Source: Streptomyces beihaiensis (GTDB taxonomy: Bacteria; Actinomycetota; Actinomycetes; Streptomycetales; Streptomycetaceae). From it: a stretch of DNA of 47,554 nucleotides. Positions 1 through 8,769 of this stretch are shown one piece after another. Each line of letters opens with the position of its first letter. Position 1 is the first letter of the stretch. The DNA lies in assembly GCF_026274175.1 (NCBI RefSeq), contig NZ_JAPHNL010000264.1, positions 1-47,554 on the forward strand, read 5' to 3'. The notes below the pieces were generated by a model that saw nothing but the letters and a program-made list of their open reading frames with translations, was not told where the DNA came from and searched no databases. A program made the position numbers and the translations under genes.

Positions 1-55
1 GGCGGCGCTCGGCGCGGGCACGGCACTGAACGGCACGCTCCGCCGGTCGGCCTGA
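1..55 (+). CDS. Possible C-terminal end of an upstream gene (partial)
   Basis: The frame starting at base 2 is open from the left edge to a TGA at 53-55 and encodes 17 residues ending in ALNGTLRRSA. The composition, hydrophobic and small residues then a basic tail, would suit the end of a membrane protein. The stretch is too short to prove coding, and no function can be given. Confidence 0.22.
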   Translation, partial: AALGAGTALNGTLRRSA

Positions 56-539
56 ACTCCCGTCAGGCCCGCCTCGCCACACGTCGACCGGCCCACCGTG
101 TCCCGCTCGGGCGCGTGCCGGGCGGGTGCGTGGTGCTGCCGTGCCGGCCGGGGGTGCTCGCGGCGGCGGGTCCGCCGCGACTGGCTCCCCGTCGGCTGAC
201 CGGTCCGGCCCCGCGCCCCCGCCGTCCCCGTTTTGCGAACTCGCGGGACCAAGGGTCCTGGCGGACCGGGCTCGGGCGCGCGGGGCGACGCCGTTCACCG
301 TGCCGTGGCCCCGCGGCCATGCCGCATTTCCTGACATACGGGGCGACACTCCCCGCGCTTGCCCCGCGCGGGGCAGGGCCCCTACTGTCCCTCGGACGCG
401 GCGCCCACCCGGCCCCCGCTTCCGTTCCTTGCCCCGCTGCCTCCGACACTCGAAACCTCCGAACCACCGGACGCGCAGGCGTTCCGCTCCCACGTGTACG
501 CGGTTGCGTCGTCCCCGTACATGTGAGGGTCAACGAATC
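56..539. other. Gap without a convincing gene
   Basis: About 480 bases precede the methyltransferase start. Open frames cross this region on both strands, but they are arginine- and proline-rich with no recognisable domain and look like GC-rich noise. A perfect 14-bp palindrome, GCCCCGCGCGGGGC, lies at 361-374. It could be a hairpin or part of the methyltransferase promoter. No -10/-35 pair stands out. Confidence 0.5.
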
Positions 540-1454
540 ATGCGAGCGCTCCTGACCAGCAAGACGGCCCGACGCGCCCTGCGTCCGGTCGCCGATCTCA
601 TCGACCAGCGCATCGAACGCCAGATGCGTCGGCGCCTCCCGGCGGCCGGCGGGACCGACACCGATCGCCGCCTCGCCGAACTGGCCGCCCGGCAGCGCCC
701 CCTGGAACTGCTGCTCGACGGCGCCGGACGCGGCGTTTCGCGAATGCCCGCGCAAGTTCATCTCACCCGTGCCATCGAGGAGTTGGCCAAGGTCACGGGG
801 GACAGGGCAGGTGCCGAGCGCAATCTCGCCCAGGCCTTTCGGCTGCTCGTCGGTTTCGAGGCGCTGGGGGTCGGCCGGATCGCGGGCGGCACCATGAACA
901 TCTGCGGCAAGCTCGCCGCCGTGCCGCTGCTCGACCCGCCGAACGACGACATCCTGGAGATCGGCACGCTGTACGGGATGTTCGGCGCGGCGGTGATCCG
1001 GATGATGGAGCGGGCGGGCCGTGACCCGCGGCTGACGATCGTCGACCCGCTGGCCGGGCTGCAACTCCAGCCGGGCACCACGGAGGGCGCCGACCCGACG
1101 GGCGTGCCCGTCAGGGAAGCCGCGGTCCGCGCGAATCTGGCTCTGGTGGGCGCCGCCGGTGCCGCGGCCCGTGTGCAGCGGGGCTTCTCCGGAGACCCGG
1201 AGGTCCGCGCCGCCGTGTCCGACCGCCCGTACGGGACGATCATCGTCGACGGCGACCACTCCACGGGCGGGGTCGCCGCGGACCTGGCGTGGGCCGAGCA
1301 GATCGTCGCCCCGGGCGGAGTCGTGGTCCTCGACGACTTCGGGCACGCCAAGTGGCCCGGGATCAAGGAGGCGTTCGACCAGCACATGGCCACGGACACG
1401 CGTCTGACGTTTCTCGGCCGGGTGGCGAACTCCGCTTACCTGCGGGCGAGCTGA
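540..1454 (+). CDS. Class I SAM-dependent methyltransferase
   Basis: A 304-residue protein. Its second half has the Rossmann methyltransferase pattern: a motif-I-like strand and loop, DILEIGTLYG (about residues 138-147), an acidic strand end in LTIVDPLAG, then YGTIIVDGDHS and GGVVVLDDFGH. This resembles the Methyltransf_24 group, which transfers methyl groups from S-adenosylmethionine to small molecules. The N-terminal 110 residues are basic and helical and may bind substrate or cap the site. ATG 540 is chosen because GAGGG lies 10 bases upstream and the frame before it is low in quality. The gene stands alone, with no biosynthetic partner adjacent, so the substrate is unknown. Confidence 0.82.
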   Translation: MRALLTSKTARRALRPVADLIDQRIERQMRRRLPAAGGTDTDRRLAELAARQRPLELLLDGAGRGVSRMPAQVHLTRAIEELAKVTGDRAGAERNLAQAFRLLVGFEALGVGRIAGGTMNICGKLAAVPLLDPPNDDILEIGTLYGMFGAAVIRMMERAGRDPRLTIVDPLAGLQLQPGTTEGADPTGVPVREAAVRANLALVGAAGAAARVQRGFSGDPEVRAAVSDRPYGTIIVDGDHSTGGVAADLAWAEQIVAPGGVVVLDDFGHAKWPGIKEAFDQHMATDTRLTFLGRVANSAYLRAS

Positions 1455-1683
1455 CGGCGCGTCGCCGACAGGAGTTGTTCGACATCGTGTGCAGAGCCTT
1501 GAGGTGACCCCGTGGCCGGTATGCGCGGCCGGAGGGACCTGGCAGGAGGCGGGGCGCGGGAAGGGCTGACCGTGCCCGGTCGGCCTGGACCGCGACCGGA
1601 CGGCGTGGCGGGCGCGCGGGGCGGCCTGTGCGTGTCACCGTATGTGAGCACGCGCATACGACGTCCAGCGGGAAGCGGGAACG

Positions 1684-2124
1684 ATGATCTCCATGAAGCG
1701 GGCCTTCGCCGTCGTGGTGGCGGGGGCGACGGCCGCCGTGGCCGGACTCGGCGGCACCGCGGCCGCGCGCCCGTCCGTGGGGCGGGCCAACTGCGTCGGC
1801 AGTTCCTTCTCGGGGACGCTGGGCGTCAACCAGTCGATCTGCGCGGGCGGTTACACCGTGACGATGCAGGACAACGGCGACCTCGTGCTGCGCCGCTCGG
1901 ACCTGTCCGCGTGCTACGCGAGCGGCACGCGCGCCCCCGGTGACGCCTCGGCCGTCTTCGTCTTCAACCGAGTCGGTCCGCCGTACATCGACATCAACAG
2001 CACCTCCCAGGGGCGCGTCGGACGGATCATGGGCGCCCACGAGTATCTGCACTTCGGCACGAATGCCAGCGTGAACAACAAGGGCGAGTTCTGGGTCGGT
2101 TACAAGAAGGTCGGCTACTGCTGA
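1684..2124 (+). CDS. Secreted lectin-like (bulb-type/B-lectin fold) protein
   Basis: A 146-residue protein with a Sec signal peptide: MKR, a hydrophobic Ala/Val/Gly core, then AAARP near residue 29. The mature part has TVTMQDNGDLVLRRSD followed by ACYASGTRA. This resembles the repeating QxDxNxVxY pattern of mannose-binding bulb-lectin domains, here degenerate (QDNGDLVLR). Four cysteines in the mature part could form disulfides. A role in binding extracellular carbohydrate is inference. A GGGAAGCGGGAA purine run before ATG 1684 is the likely ribosome site. CGTATG and CATACG (1639-1660) form a small inverted repeat upstream. It is a single-gene unit with a candidate terminator just after it. 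Confidence 0.72.
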   Translation: MISMKRAFAVVVAGATAAVAGLGGTAAARPSVGRANCVGSSFSGTLGVNQSICAGGYTVTMQDNGDLVLRRSDLSACYASGTRAPGDASAVFVFNRVGPPYIDINSTSQGRVGRIMGAHEYLHFGTNASVNNKGEFWVGYKKVGYC

Positions 2125-2535
2125 CCTGGAGGTGCGAACCGCGCACACCCCGTGTGTGCCCGACACCGTCACCGCATGCCCACACACCCTTCACCAACCC
2201 GCCCGGCCGCGCTTGACTCGGTACCGAGCCACCGGGTCACCCCGATGCCCGGCGGCACGCGGGCGGCACCGGGAGCGCGGCGCCGACCGCTACGGATGGT
2301 CCGCCTGCCGCTGCTCCCCTGAGGTGGCAGGCGGGTCCGGGGCTCACGGGGCCCGCCTCGACCCACGCCCGAGGAGAGGACCGCGTGCGAAGTGCGGGAG
2401 GAGACCGGGCCTGGCCGATCCGGAGCCCGCACACCCACTGGATCCGGTCAACGCGACCGCCCCCTCTACCCGCTCTGGTTTCCGTGGCAGGGTGTTGCGG
2501 GCAAGCCTCAGTGGGCCGACGGAAGAGGGGGAACC
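2125..2535. other. Gap with terminator and palindrome
   Basis: Apart from the hairpin at 2141-2159, this region holds TTGACT at 2213-2218 overlapping a perfect 12-bp palindrome CTCGGTACCGAG (2217-2228). That could be a -35 box with an operator for the downstream Nudix fusion gene, but no good -10 hexamer follows at normal spacing. Open frames through the gap lack domains. I see no gene here. Confidence 0.45.
2141..2159 (+). terminator. Hairpin after the lectin-like gene
   Basis: GCGCACAC (2141-2148), a CCC loop and GTGTGTGC (2152-2159) form an 8-bp stem with one G-U pair. It starts 17 bases after the stop codon. There is no U-tract, which is usual for Streptomyces terminators. Confidence 0.4.
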
Positions 2536-3531
2536 GTGATCGTCTGGGTCAACGGGGCGTCCCGCGCCGGGAAGACCACCACCGCGCGGCAGTTGATCGA
2601 CCTGATCCCGCACAGCACTCTCTTCGACCCCGAGGAGGTCGACGCTCAGCTGGAGCGGCTGTTGCCGCCCAAGCGGCTCGCCGAGGTGAGCGACCGGCAG
2701 GACCTGCCGATCTGGCGGCGGCTCGTCGTCGACACGGCCGCCGCGCTCCTCGCCGAACTCGGGGGCGTCCTCGTGGTGCCGATGGGGCTGATGCGACAGG
2801 AGTACCGCGACGAGATCTTCGGCGGGCTCGCCGCGCGCCGGATCCCTGTCTGTCATGTGCTCCTCGCACCTGCGGAAACGATCCTGCGCGAGCGCGACCC
2901 GGCGGGTGAGGTCCCCGCCGACATCGAGCCCTACCGCGCCGCGCTGGCCGGCTGGCTCGCCGCCGACGCCCATACCGTCGACAACAGCGCTCTGAGCGCG
3001 TACGAGACCGCCGTGCTGATCGCCGACGCCGTACGCCGGGGCGACGTGGCGCCGTGCGACATCGTGCAGACGCCCGAGCCGACCGCCGAGACCGTCGCGG
3101 CGGGCGTGCTGCTCTTCGACGAGGAGGAGCGGGTGCTGCTCGTCGACCCCACCTACAAGCCCGGCTGGGAGTTCCCCGGCGGAGTCGTCGAGCCCGGTGA
3201 GGCCCCCGCCCGCGCCGGTGTGCGCGAGGTCGCGGAGGAGACCGGGCTCCGGCTCGCCCGACTCCCCGGCCTCTTGGTGGTCGACTGGGAGCGGCCCGTA
3301 CCGCCCGGCTACGGCGGCCTTCGGATGCTGTTCGACGGCGGTCGGCTCACCTCCGCTCAGGTGGATCAACTCCTCCTGCCGGGCCCGGAGTTGCGACAGT
3401 GGCGGTTCGTCACGGAGAGCGAGGCGGCCGGACTTCTTCCGCCGGTGCGCTTCCGACGGCTCCACTGGGCGCTGCGGGCCCGTGAACGCGGCGCCGCGCA
3501 CTACCTGGAGGCGGGCTCCCCGCTGGACTGA
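2536..3531 (+). CDS. P-loop kinase-like / Nudix hydrolase fusion
   Basis: A 331-residue two-domain protein. Residues 1-185 form a P-loop NTPase with a Walker A motif near the N-terminus (GASRAGKT, residues 7-14), as in small-molecule kinases of the AAA_33 / chloramphenicol-phosphotransferase type. Residues 190-325 are a Nudix domain; the box is complete: GVVEPGEAPARAGVREVAEE then TGL (about 215-237), with the REVxEE metal-binding residues intact. Nudix enzymes cleave nucleoside diphosphate derivatives. Coupling to a kinase-like domain suggests phosphorylation and hydrolysis of related substrates, but neither substrate can be told from sequence. GTG 2536 is preferred because a long purine run, GGAAGAGGGGG, sits immediately before it, although the frame is open further upstream. 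Confidence 0.8.
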   Translation: MIVWVNGASRAGKTTTARQLIDLIPHSTLFDPEEVDAQLERLLPPKRLAEVSDRQDLPIWRRLVVDTAAALLAELGGVLVVPMGLMRQEYRDEIFGGLAARRIPVCHVLLAPAETILRERDPAGEVPADIEPYRAALAGWLAADAHTVDNSALSAYETAVLIADAVRRGDVAPCDIVQTPEPTAETVAAGVLLFDEEERVLLVDPTYKPGWEFPGGVVEPGEAPARAGVREVAEETGLRLARLPGLLVVDWERPVPPGYGGLRMLFDGGRLTSAQVDQLLLPGPELRQWRFVTESEAAGLLPPVRFRRLHWALRARERGAAHYLEAGSPLD

Positions 3532-3597
3532 CAGGAGTCCTGGTTGACATGGGGTGCCACTTTGCCAACTGACAGGAATTCCAAGGGGAAACCGAAG

Positions 3598-3617
3598 CCA
3601 GAACGTCATCGTTCTGG
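3598..3617. promoter_or_regulatory. Perfect 8-bp inverted repeat upstream of the ABC importer
   Basis: CCAGAACG (3598-3605), TCAT, CGTTCTGG (3610-3617) lies 115 bases before the binding-protein start. A TTGACA hexamer is at 3544-3549, but no clear -10 follows at 17 bp. The repeat could be a repressor operator or an mRNA hairpin. The importer is the only downstream operon it could serve. Confidence 0.4.
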
Positions 3618-3732
3618 TACGGCACGGCAGCCGCCGAAAGAACGTGATGGTCCTACGGTATGGCGCAGCTCACCTCTAGCGGTCAACAGCCGCCACATGG
3701 GGCCGGACCGACATCCGGCCGAAGGGAGGGAC

Positions 3733-5547
3733 ATGCGCGCGCCCACATCCGCCGTCACCAGAGGTCTGACGCTCGCCGCGGGACTGACACTGGTACTGGC
3801 CGCCTGCAGTTCGGGTGGCTCCGGCGACAACGGCAAAGGTGGTTCCCACAGCCTCGCCTCGTGCTCCGCACCGGGCAAGGCGGACACGTGCAACTCCGGC
3901 GACCGGAAGCCCGGAGGAACGTTTACCTACACCATCGAGAAGAACATCCAGCAGTGGAACGTGCTGGACTCGAACGGCAACGTCTTCGAGACCGGCGAGG
4001 TCATGTCGGCCGTGCTGCCGCAGGTCTTCGTGCCGCAGCCGGACCTCAGCATGAAGCTCAACACCGATCTGGTCACCTCGGCCCAGCAGACGAGCGACAG
4101 TCCCCAGACCATCGTCTACAAGATCAACCCCAAGGCGAAGTGGGACGACGGGACGCCGATCTCGGCCGACGACTTCATCTACTACTGGCGCACCATGAAC
4201 GGCAAGGACTGCCCGCCGCCGCCGTCCAGCGACACGAGCCAGACCAAGGGCTGCCTGCCGTTCAGCACCTCCGGCTGGGACCGGATCAAGTCGGTCACCG
4301 GCTCGGACGGCGGCAAGACCGTGACCATGGTCATGAAGAAGCCGTACACCGACTGGAAGAGCCTCTTCGGCGGCGGCTACGGCCTCTACCCGGCCCACGT
4401 CGCGGAGAAGGTCGCCGGGGTACCGGCCGGCAGCGCCGACAAGATGACGGGCGCTCAGCTCACCAAGGGCTGGCAGTACTTCAACAAGACGCCTCCCACC
4501 AAGTACGCCACGGCCGGGGCGTACAAGATGACGGAGTGGAAGGACAACGACCACGCCACCTTCGTGCCCGACCCCAAGTGGTACGGGAAGACGAAGCCGA
4601 CGCTCAAGCGGCTGCTGTTCAAGGTGATCTCCGACGCGACGCAGGAGCCCACCGCCCTCAGGAACAACGAGGTGCAGGGCATCTACCCGCAGCCGCAGGT
4701 CGACCTCGTCAGCCAGATCAAGTCCATCCCGCACGTCACGTACACCATCGGTTCGGGCCTGGTGTGGGAGCACTTCGACCTCAACCTGCACAACCCGGTG
4801 ATCGGGAAGTACAAGGCGCTGCGGCAGGCGATGTTCACGGCGATCAGCGTGAAGGACGTGATCGCCAAGACGGTCGGGCAGTTCGACAGCAAGGTCAAGC
4901 AGTTGGGCAGCCACAACCTGGTGCCCGGCCAGCCCGGATACCAGGACGTCGTCACGCCCACCGGGCAGGGCTCGGGTGACCTGGCGAAGGCGAAGAAGTA
5001 CCTCACCGACGCCAAGTTCACCGGCATCGGAACGGCGCTGAAGACCCCGGACGGCAAGGCCGTCGGCCCGTTCAACTGCCGCTACACCACGGGCAACGCG
5101 ATCCGGCAGAGCGAGTGCCAGATCCTGCAGTCCTCGCTGCACAATCTCGGCATCAAGGTGACCATCAAGCCGATCGGCGCCGCCGATCTCGGCAAGGTGC
5201 TCACCGGCCACCAGTACGACATCATCGTGTTCGCCTGGGTCGACGGGCCGACTCCGACCTCCAACGCCCAGGGCATCTGGTCGACCGGACAGAGCAGCAA
5301 CTTCGGCGGCTACAGCAACAAGCAGGTCGACAAGCTCCTCGCCGACTCGGTGGGACAGACCGACACCGCCAAGGCCATGTCGATGCTCAACCAGGCCGAC
5401 AAGATCATGACGGACGACGCGTACGTGCTGCCCCTGTACCAGAAGCCGACGTTCTTCGCGGTCCAGGACCGCTTCGTCGGCATGCGGGACAACGCGACCA
5501 TCGTCGGCCCGCCGTACAACGTCCAGGACTGGGGACTCGCCAAGTAA
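3733..5547 (+). CDS. ABC importer substrate-binding lipoprotein (SBP family 5)
   Basis: A 604-residue extracytoplasmic binding protein of the peptide/nickel (DppA/OppA) family. A lipoprotein signal peptide ends in LVLAAC, so Cys25 would be lipidated and anchor it to the membrane. A Gly/Ser linker follows. Family-5 features include PKAKWDDGTPISADDFIYYW (about residues 132-151) and the C-terminal region with DKLLADS and ADKIMTDDAYVLPLYQKPT. It captures the solute and delivers it to the permeases encoded next. ATG 3733 is chosen because AAGGGAGGG sits just upstream and the signal peptide begins here. The ligand, probably an oligopeptide, cannot be read from sequence. Confidence 0.93.
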   Translation: MRAPTSAVTRGLTLAAGLTLVLAACSSGGSGDNGKGGSHSLASCSAPGKADTCNSGDRKPGGTFTYTIEKNIQQWNVLDSNGNVFETGEVMSAVLPQVFVPQPDLSMKLNTDLVTSAQQTSDSPQTIVYKINPKAKWDDGTPISADDFIYYWRTMNGKDCPPPPSSDTSQTKGCLPFSTSGWDRIKSVTGSDGGKTVTMVMKKPYTDWKSLFGGGYGLYPAHVAEKVAGVPAGSADKMTGAQLTKGWQYFNKTPPTKYATAGAYKMTEWKDNDHATFVPDPKWYGKTKPTLKRLLFKVISDATQEPTALRNNEVQGIYPQPQVDLVSQIKSIPHVTYTIGSGLVWEHFDLNLHNPVIGKYKALRQAMFTAISVKDVIAKTVGQFDSKVKQLGSHNLVPGQPGYQDVVTPTGQGSGDLAKAKKYLTDAKFTGIGTALKTPDGKAVGPFNCRYTTGNAIRQSECQILQSSLHNLGIKVTIKPIGAADLGKVLTGHQYDIIVFAWVDGPTPTSNAQGIWSTGQSSNFGGYSNKQVDKLLADSVGQTDTAKAMSMLNQADKIMTDDAYVLPLYQKPTFFAVQDRFVGMRDNATIVGPPYNVQDWGLAK

Positions 5548-5583
5548 CCCGACGCTTCGTCTCCCTCCACGACAGCAGTAGTC

Positions 5584-5613
5584 CGGTCCCGGCGGAAACC
5601 ACCGCCGGGACCG
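5584..5613 (+). terminator. Strong intercistronic hairpin between binding protein and permeases
   Basis: CGGTCCCGGCGG (5584-5595) and CCGCCGGGACCG (5602-5613) form a perfect 12-bp stem with a six-base loop, 36 bases after the binding-protein stop and 28 before the permease start. In binding-protein operons such hairpins commonly stabilise the upstream message or reduce read-through. This would give more binding protein than permease. Confidence 0.6.
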
Positions 5614-5640
5614 TCCTCCCCGTACCCGAGGAGCCCCGGC

Positions 5641-6627
5641 ATGCTCGCCTACGCGGTGCGACGTGTCCTCGTCTCGATACCCGTCCTGATCGCCTCGACC
5701 TTCATCGTCTTCCTCGTGGTGGTCAACGCGGGTGACCCCGTCGCCAACTTCGCCACCTCCCGCAACCCGGCCCCCAGCAAGGCCGCCGTCGCCGCCTTCG
5801 CGCGGCACCTGCACGCCGACCAGCCGGTCGTGCAGCGCTACTGGAACTGGATCGTCGGTGTCCTGCACGGTCAGTGGGGCCCGTCCGTCGAGCCCAACCT
5901 GGACATCGGCCACGATCTGCTCACCCGGTTCCGTGTCACCGTCGTCCTCGTCGTCGCCTCCATGCTGGTGGCGCTCGTGCTCGCCGTCGTCTTCGGCGTG
6001 TACAGCGCGGTCCGGCAGTACTCGGCCTCCGACTACGCCATCACCTTCGCCGGTTTCCTGTTCCTCGCGATGCCCGTGTTCTGGTTCGCGGTGCTGCTCA
6101 AGCAGGCCGGGATCTGGCTGAACCAGCAGACCGGCTCCACCTTCCTCGGCACGATCGGTGACCGCTCGCCCTATCTGGACGTCAACACCTTCGGCAACCA
6201 AGTCAGCGACCGGATCGGCCACTTGATCCTTCCCGTGATCACCCTGGCCCTCGTCTCGTTCGCCTCCTGGACCCGCTACACCAGGGCCTCCATGCTTGAG
6301 GTCCTCGGCTCCGACTACGTACGGCTGGCCCGCGCCAAGGGCATCCGCCGCGGCAAGGTGCTCACCCACCACGCGCTGCGCACCGCCCTGATCCCGCTCG
6401 CCACCGTCACCGCGCTCGACGTGGCGCAACTGCTCGGCGGCGTCGTCATCACCGAGACCATCTTCCAGTGGCACGGACTGGGCGAAATGCTCGTGCAGTC
6501 GGTCAGCAAGGTGGACGTCTACCGGACCATGGCGTGGCTGCTGCTCTCGGCCGCCATCGTCATCGTCTTCAACCTCATCGCCGATCTGCTCTACGCCGTA
6601 CTCGACCCGAGGATCCGCTATGACTGA
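5641..6627 (+). CDS. ABC importer permease (DppB type)
   Basis: A 328-residue integral membrane permease. It has an N-terminal membrane segment (VLVSIPVLIASTFIVFLVVV), a family-typical extracytoplasmic loop, then about five more segments. The cytoplasmic EAA-type loop that docks on the ATPase is DYVRLARAKGIRRGKVLTHH (about 222-241). The C-terminus has the usual ILDPRIRYD form (here VLDPRIRYD). It pairs with the next gene product to form the channel. AGGAG before ATG 5641 supports the start. Its last 8 bases overlap the next gene, indicating translational coupling. Confidence 0.93.
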   Translation: MLAYAVRRVLVSIPVLIASTFIVFLVVVNAGDPVANFATSRNPAPSKAAVAAFARHLHADQPVVQRYWNWIVGVLHGQWGPSVEPNLDIGHDLLTRFRVTVVLVVASMLVALVLAVVFGVYSAVRQYSASDYAITFAGFLFLAMPVFWFAVLLKQAGIWLNQQTGSTFLGTIGDRSPYLDVNTFGNQVSDRIGHLILPVITLALVSFASWTRYTRASMLEVLGSDYVRLARAKGIRRGKVLTHHALRTALIPLATVTALDVAQLLGGVVITETIFQWHGLGEMLVQSVSKVDVYRTMAWLLLSAAIVIVFNLIADLLYAVLDPRIRYD

Positions 6628-7543
6628 GACCACTGAGGCCACGGGCGCCATGGACGGTGAACGGCCCCCCGAGGAGCGTGAGTTCACAGTCGTCGAGCGC
6701 ACTCAGGCACAGCTCGTCCTGCGCCGCTTCCTGCGGCACCGGGCCGCCATGATCAGCCTTGTGATCTTCGTGCTGATCGTGCTGTGGGCGTTCATCGGGC
6801 CGCACCTGTGGCACTACTCGTACCAGAAGTACACCCCCGACAACTCCCAACCCCCGTCCGCCAAGCATCCGTTCGGCACCAACTCCGCAGGCTACGACTC
6901 GTACGCGCAGGTCATGCGGGGCACGCAGACCTCCCTCAAGGTGGCCATCCTGATCGCGCTCGGCTCGACGTTCGTCGGGGCGGTGTGGGGCGCCGTGGCC
7001 GGCTTCTACCGCGGTGTCGTCGACGCCGTCATGATGCGCATATCCGACCTGGTGCTCACCCTCCCGCTGCTCGCCATCGCGCTGGTCATCTCCTCGCGCA
7101 CCGGCGGCAGCTGGTACTGGATCGCCCTCGTGATCGCCGGTCTGACCTGGGCGTACGTGTCCCGCGTCGTGCGCTCGACGGTGCTGTCGCTGCGGGAGAA
7201 GGAGTTCGTCGAGGCCGCCCGCGCGCTCGGCGCGTCGGACGCGCGGATCATCTTCCGGCACCTGCTGCCGAACTCGCTCGGCCCGATCTTCGTGAACGCC
7301 ACCATCCTGGTCGCCACCGGCATCCTCACGGAGACCGCGCTGTCCTTCCTCGGCTTCGGCGTGCAGCCGCCCGACACCTCGCTCGGGCTGCTCGTCTCCC
7401 AGGCCCAGACCGCGGTCGACACCCGGCCGTGGCTGTTCTACATACCAGGCGCGTTCATCATCGCCATCGCGCTGACCATCAACTTCATCGGGGACGGACT
7501 GCGCGACGCGTTCGACCCACGGCAGCAGAGGGTGCGCCAATGA
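6620..7543 (+). CDS. ABC importer permease (DppC type)
   Basis: The second permease, 307 residues. A charged cytoplasmic N-terminus (about 45 residues) precedes the first membrane segment (AAMISLVIFVLIVLWAFIG). The segment HPFGTNSAGYDSYAQVMRGTQTSL is typical of the DppC branch. The EAA loop is EFVEAARALGASDARIIFRH (about 195-214). The start overlaps the previous stop by 8 bases, and its own stop overlaps the next start as ATGA, so the whole importer is one coupled unit. Confidence 0.93.
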   Translation: MTETTEATGAMDGERPPEEREFTVVERTQAQLVLRRFLRHRAAMISLVIFVLIVLWAFIGPHLWHYSYQKYTPDNSQPPSAKHPFGTNSAGYDSYAQVMRGTQTSLKVAILIALGSTFVGAVWGAVAGFYRGVVDAVMMRISDLVLTLPLLAIALVISSRTGGSWYWIALVIAGLTWAYVSRVVRSTVLSLREKEFVEAARALGASDARIIFRHLLPNSLGPIFVNATILVATGILTETALSFLGFGVQPPDTSLGLLVSQAQTAVDTRPWLFYIPGAFIIAIALTINFIGDGLRDAFDPRQQRVRQ

Positions 7544-8769
7544 CCGTAGGGGACAAGGGATACGCGCAGCGGCCGGAACCGGCCACGCCGACCGAGGACA
7601 CCGTGCTCGAGGTCGACGGGCTCCAGGTGGCGTTCCCCAGCGAGGACGGGCTCGTACGGGCGGTGCGCGGTGTCTCGTACCGGCTCGAACGCGGCGCCGG
7701 GCTCGGCATCGTCGGCGAGTCCGGCTCCGGCAAGTCGGTCACGGCGCTCGCCGTGATGGGCCTGCTGCCGGCCGCCGCGAAGGTCACCGGTTCCGTGCGC
7801 TACCGGGGCAGCGAACTGCTAGGTCTGAGCGACACGCGGCTCTCCGACATCCGGGGCAGCGGCATCGCCATGATCTTCCAGGACCCGATGACGTCCCTGA
7901 ACCCGGTCCACACGGTCGGCGCGCAGATCATCGAGGGCCTGCTGCGGCACAACCCGGACATGAGCAAGCGGGCCGCCCGGGATCGCGCGGTGGAGCTCCT
8001 GGGCACGGTCGGCATCCCGCACCCGGACCGGCGCGCCGACAGCTATCCGCACGAGCTCTCCGGCGGCATGCGCCAGCGGGTCGTCATCGCCATCGCCATG
8101 GCCAACGACCCGGCCGTGATCATCGCCGACGAACCGACCACCGCCCTCGACGTCACGGTGCAGGCCCAGGTCCTCGAAGCCCTGGAGACCGCCCGCGAGG
8201 AGACCGGCGCCGCGCTCGTCCTGATCACCCACGACCTCGGCGTCGTCGCGGGCCACACGGACCGGGTCGCCGTCATGTACGCGGGCCGCGTCGTCGAGTC
8301 CGGCACGGTCGAGGAGCTGTTCTACGAGCCCCGCATGCCCTACACGCTCGGGCTGCTCGGCTCCATGCCGCGCATGGACCGCGACGACGACCGGCTCACC
8401 CCGATCGCCGGTTCTCCACCGTCCCTGCTCAACCTGCCTCCGGGCTGCCCCTTCGCCCCGCGCTGCCCGATGCGCGAGGACCGCTGCGACCGGGACGAGC
8501 CGTCGCTGCACGTCGTCGACGCCGGCGGGCACCGCAGCGCCTGCCACTTCGCCGACCGGCTCGTGGGCATGGAGGCCGGGGCGGTGTTCGAGGCGACGGG
8601 AGCCGACAACGAGTCGCTGGCCCGCCTCGCCCGGAGCGATTCCGAGGCGAGTTCCGAGGCCAGTTTTGAGGCGAGTTCCGAGACGGCGGCCGAGGCCACG
8701 GCCGAGAGTGAATCCGCGAACGACATGAACGGTTCCACGGACGGAACGTACGGAAAGGGGTCGCGATGA
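7540..8769 (+). CDS. ABC importer ATPase (DppD type) with an unusual C-terminal tail
   Basis: A 409-residue nucleotide-binding protein; family members are usually about 330. Walker A is GESGSGKS (59-66), the Q-loop is [10 protein letters not shown], the signature is LSGGMRQRV, Walker B is [12 protein letters not shown], and the H-loop is THDLG. The family's cysteine cluster (CPFAPRCP, then C and C), which binds an iron-sulfur cluster or otherwise folds the oligopeptide-binding region, is present. Beyond about residue 350 a 60-residue tail is rich in Ser, Glu and Ala ([20 protein letters not shown]), encoded by near-perfect short DNA repeats at 8639-8710. The tail is probably disordered. The start ATGA overlaps the permease stop. 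Confidence 0.92.
   Translation: MTVGDKGYAQRPEPATPTEDTVLEVDGLQVAFPSEDGLVRAVRGVSYRLERGAGLGIVGESGSGKSVTALAVMGLLPAAAKVTGSVRYRGSELLGLSDTRLSDIRGSGIAMIFQDPMTSLNPVHTVGAQIIEGLLRHNPDMSKRAARDRAVELLGTVGIPHPDRRADSYPHELSGGMRQRVVIAIAMANDPAVIIADEPTTALDVTVQAQVLEALETAREETGAALVLITHDLGVVAGHTDRVAVMYAGRVVESGTVEELFYEPRMPYTLGLLGSMPRMDRDDDRLTPIAGSPPSLLNLPPGCPFAPRCPMREDRCDRDEPSLHVVDAGGHRSACHFADRLVGMEAGAVFEATGADNESLARLARSDSEASSEASFEASSETAAEATAESESANDMNGSTDGTYGKGSR

Noticed and set aside
126-539. N-terminal extension of the methyltransferase frame
   Set aside because: Arginine/proline-rich with no family character; a ribosome site favours ATG 540.
3676-6702. Very long antisense open frame (about 1000 codons) opposite the binding-protein and permease genes
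   Set aside because: It is a mirror of highly GC3-biased coding on the other strand. It is Asp/Val/Gly/Arg-rich, has no domain, and lies under three well-recognised ABC genes.
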